15,147 bases of DNA from Odoribacteraceae bacterium (lineage in GTDB: Bacteria; Bacteroidota; Bacteroidia; Bacteroidales; Marinifilaceae), in assembly GCA_031279175.1 (NCBI GenBank), contig JAITJA010000084.1, forward strand, positions 1-15,147, in the 5' to 3' direction. Below, piece after piece: positions 14,920-15,147 of the stretch (positions are counted from its first letter, which is position 1; each line of letters starts with the position of its first letter). The translations under genes and the position numbers were made by a program. The notes under the pieces are model-generated. The model did no database searches. It worked only from the letters and a program-made list of their open reading frames with translations, and was not told where the DNA came from.

Positions 14920-14961
14920 ATAGAAGAATCGTACATAAAAATAGAAGAATCGTACATAAAA
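14920..14961. repeat. Perfect 21-bp tandem direct repeat upstream of the susC promoter
   Basis: Bases 14920-14940 are repeated exactly at 14941-14961; on the plus strand each unit begins ATAGAAGAATCGTAC and ends ATAAAA. The AT-rich units stand out in GC-rich surroundings. A 21-bp period is two helical turns, so both copies face the same side of DNA, typical of a dimeric activator site. The downstream copy ends about 20 bp before the candidate -7 element, where an AraC-type hybrid two-component regulator could contact RNA polymerase. The regulator itself is not in the window. Confidence 0.75.
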
Positions 14962-15041
14962 ACATGCCGTCCCCCCTCGTCGGGAGTCGCCACGCGCTTT
15001 CCTGCCCCCTTTTTTATTCCCGGGACCTCGCGTCGCCCGCT

Positions 15042-15147
15042 CGCGATGGCCCGTCCCCCGGGGGGAAACCTTGTCGCGCGCGTTCAGGAGACTTTCCCCC
15101 CGGGGGAAACCATTATGCAATCGTGCAGGAGACTATACCCCTGCGGG
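15042..15147. repeat. GC-rich imperfect direct repeats with a 41-bp period, running off the window
   Basis: GGGGGAAACC occurs at 15061-15070 and 15102-15111, and CAGGAGACT at 15085-15093 and 15126-15134; both pairs are exactly 41 bp apart. Units can be drawn as 15042-15082, 15083-15123 and 15124 to beyond 15147. Each has a palindromic core, best in TTTCCCCCCGGGGGAAA (15093-15109). The spacer parts differ. They resemble the 42-44-nt units at 3400-3523, which also start TTCAGG(A/T)GAC or similar, then a C-run. Confidence 0.6.

Larger units (their letters stand above)
14819..15147. other. Noncoding region upstream of susC
   Basis: I see no gene in these 329 bases. From the gene outward they hold the ribosome binding site, a leader of about 60 nt, a candidate -7 element (14892-14899), a 21-bp tandem repeat (14920-14961), a CCCCCTTTTTT run (15005-15015) and GC-rich repeats with a 41-bp period (15042 to the window edge). 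Short ORFs here have low-complexity arginine-rich products with no homology I recognise. Confidence 0.7.

Noticed and set aside
15005..15015. CCCCCTTTTTT as a plus-strand terminator
   Set aside because: No stem-loop precedes the T-run closely and no plus-strand gene ends upstream of it in this window.
15042..15147. Possible CRISPR array at the right edge
   Set aside because: The units have a 41-bp period, but the conserved parts are split and imperfect, spacers are only about 10-15 nt, and no cas gene is visible.

Overview
The window is a GC-rich piece of a Bacteroidota chromosome. It holds one polysaccharide-utilization-type (Sus-like) locus. The evidence for Bacteroidota is a SusC/SusD pair, BACON and DUF5007-type lipoproteins, signal-peptidase-II lipoproteins with acidic residues after the cysteine, A-rich ribosome binding regions, and candidate -7 elements related to TAnnTTTG. 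Genus cannot be fixed from the sequence; a gut-associated or environmental GC-rich member (for example an Odoribacteraceae- or Rikenellaceae-like lineage) is a guess.

All nine genes lie on the minus strand and read from high to low coordinates. The order is: SusC TonB-dependent transporter (14818-11651); SusD lipoprotein (11631-10144); fasciclin-like lipoprotein (10125-9403); stand-alone DUF5007 lipoprotein (9391-8360); lipoprotein with two Ig/carboxypeptidase-regulatory-like repeats and an unnamed C-terminal domain (8341-7244); DUF5007 module fused to a gluzincin-type metallopeptidase (7162-4835); FN3-like/BACON/BACON lipoprotein ending in the same unnamed C-terminal domain (4828-3524); small secreted zincin (3250-2453); and a GH127/GH146 beta-L-arabinofuranosidase (2449-53). 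Most gaps are 3-20 nt, so SusC through the BACON protein looks like one operon. An 81-nt gap with a strong hairpin precedes the large peptidase. A 273-nt gap with repeats and a possible second promoter precedes the zincin-GH pair.

The upstream noncoding region (14819-15147) carries a perfect 21-bp tandem repeat and a candidate promoter for susC. At its outer edge sit GC-rich imperfect repeats with a 41-bp period. Similar 42-44-nt repeats occur in the 3251-3523 gap. A perfect 9-bp-stem hairpin at 1-27 is the likely end of the transcript.

Inferred role: SusC/SusD import a ligand captured by an unusual set of surface lipoproteins. These are modular, and two different domains are each used twice. 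The locus has two HExxH metallopeptidases but only one glycosidase, and that enzyme removes beta-L-arabinofuranose. This suggests an arabinosylated glycoprotein (for example plant hydroxyproline-rich extensin-type protein) as the target rather than a plain polysaccharide. That assignment is inference and needs testing. No regulator, sigma/anti-sigma pair, RNA gene, insertion sequence or CRISPR array is visible.
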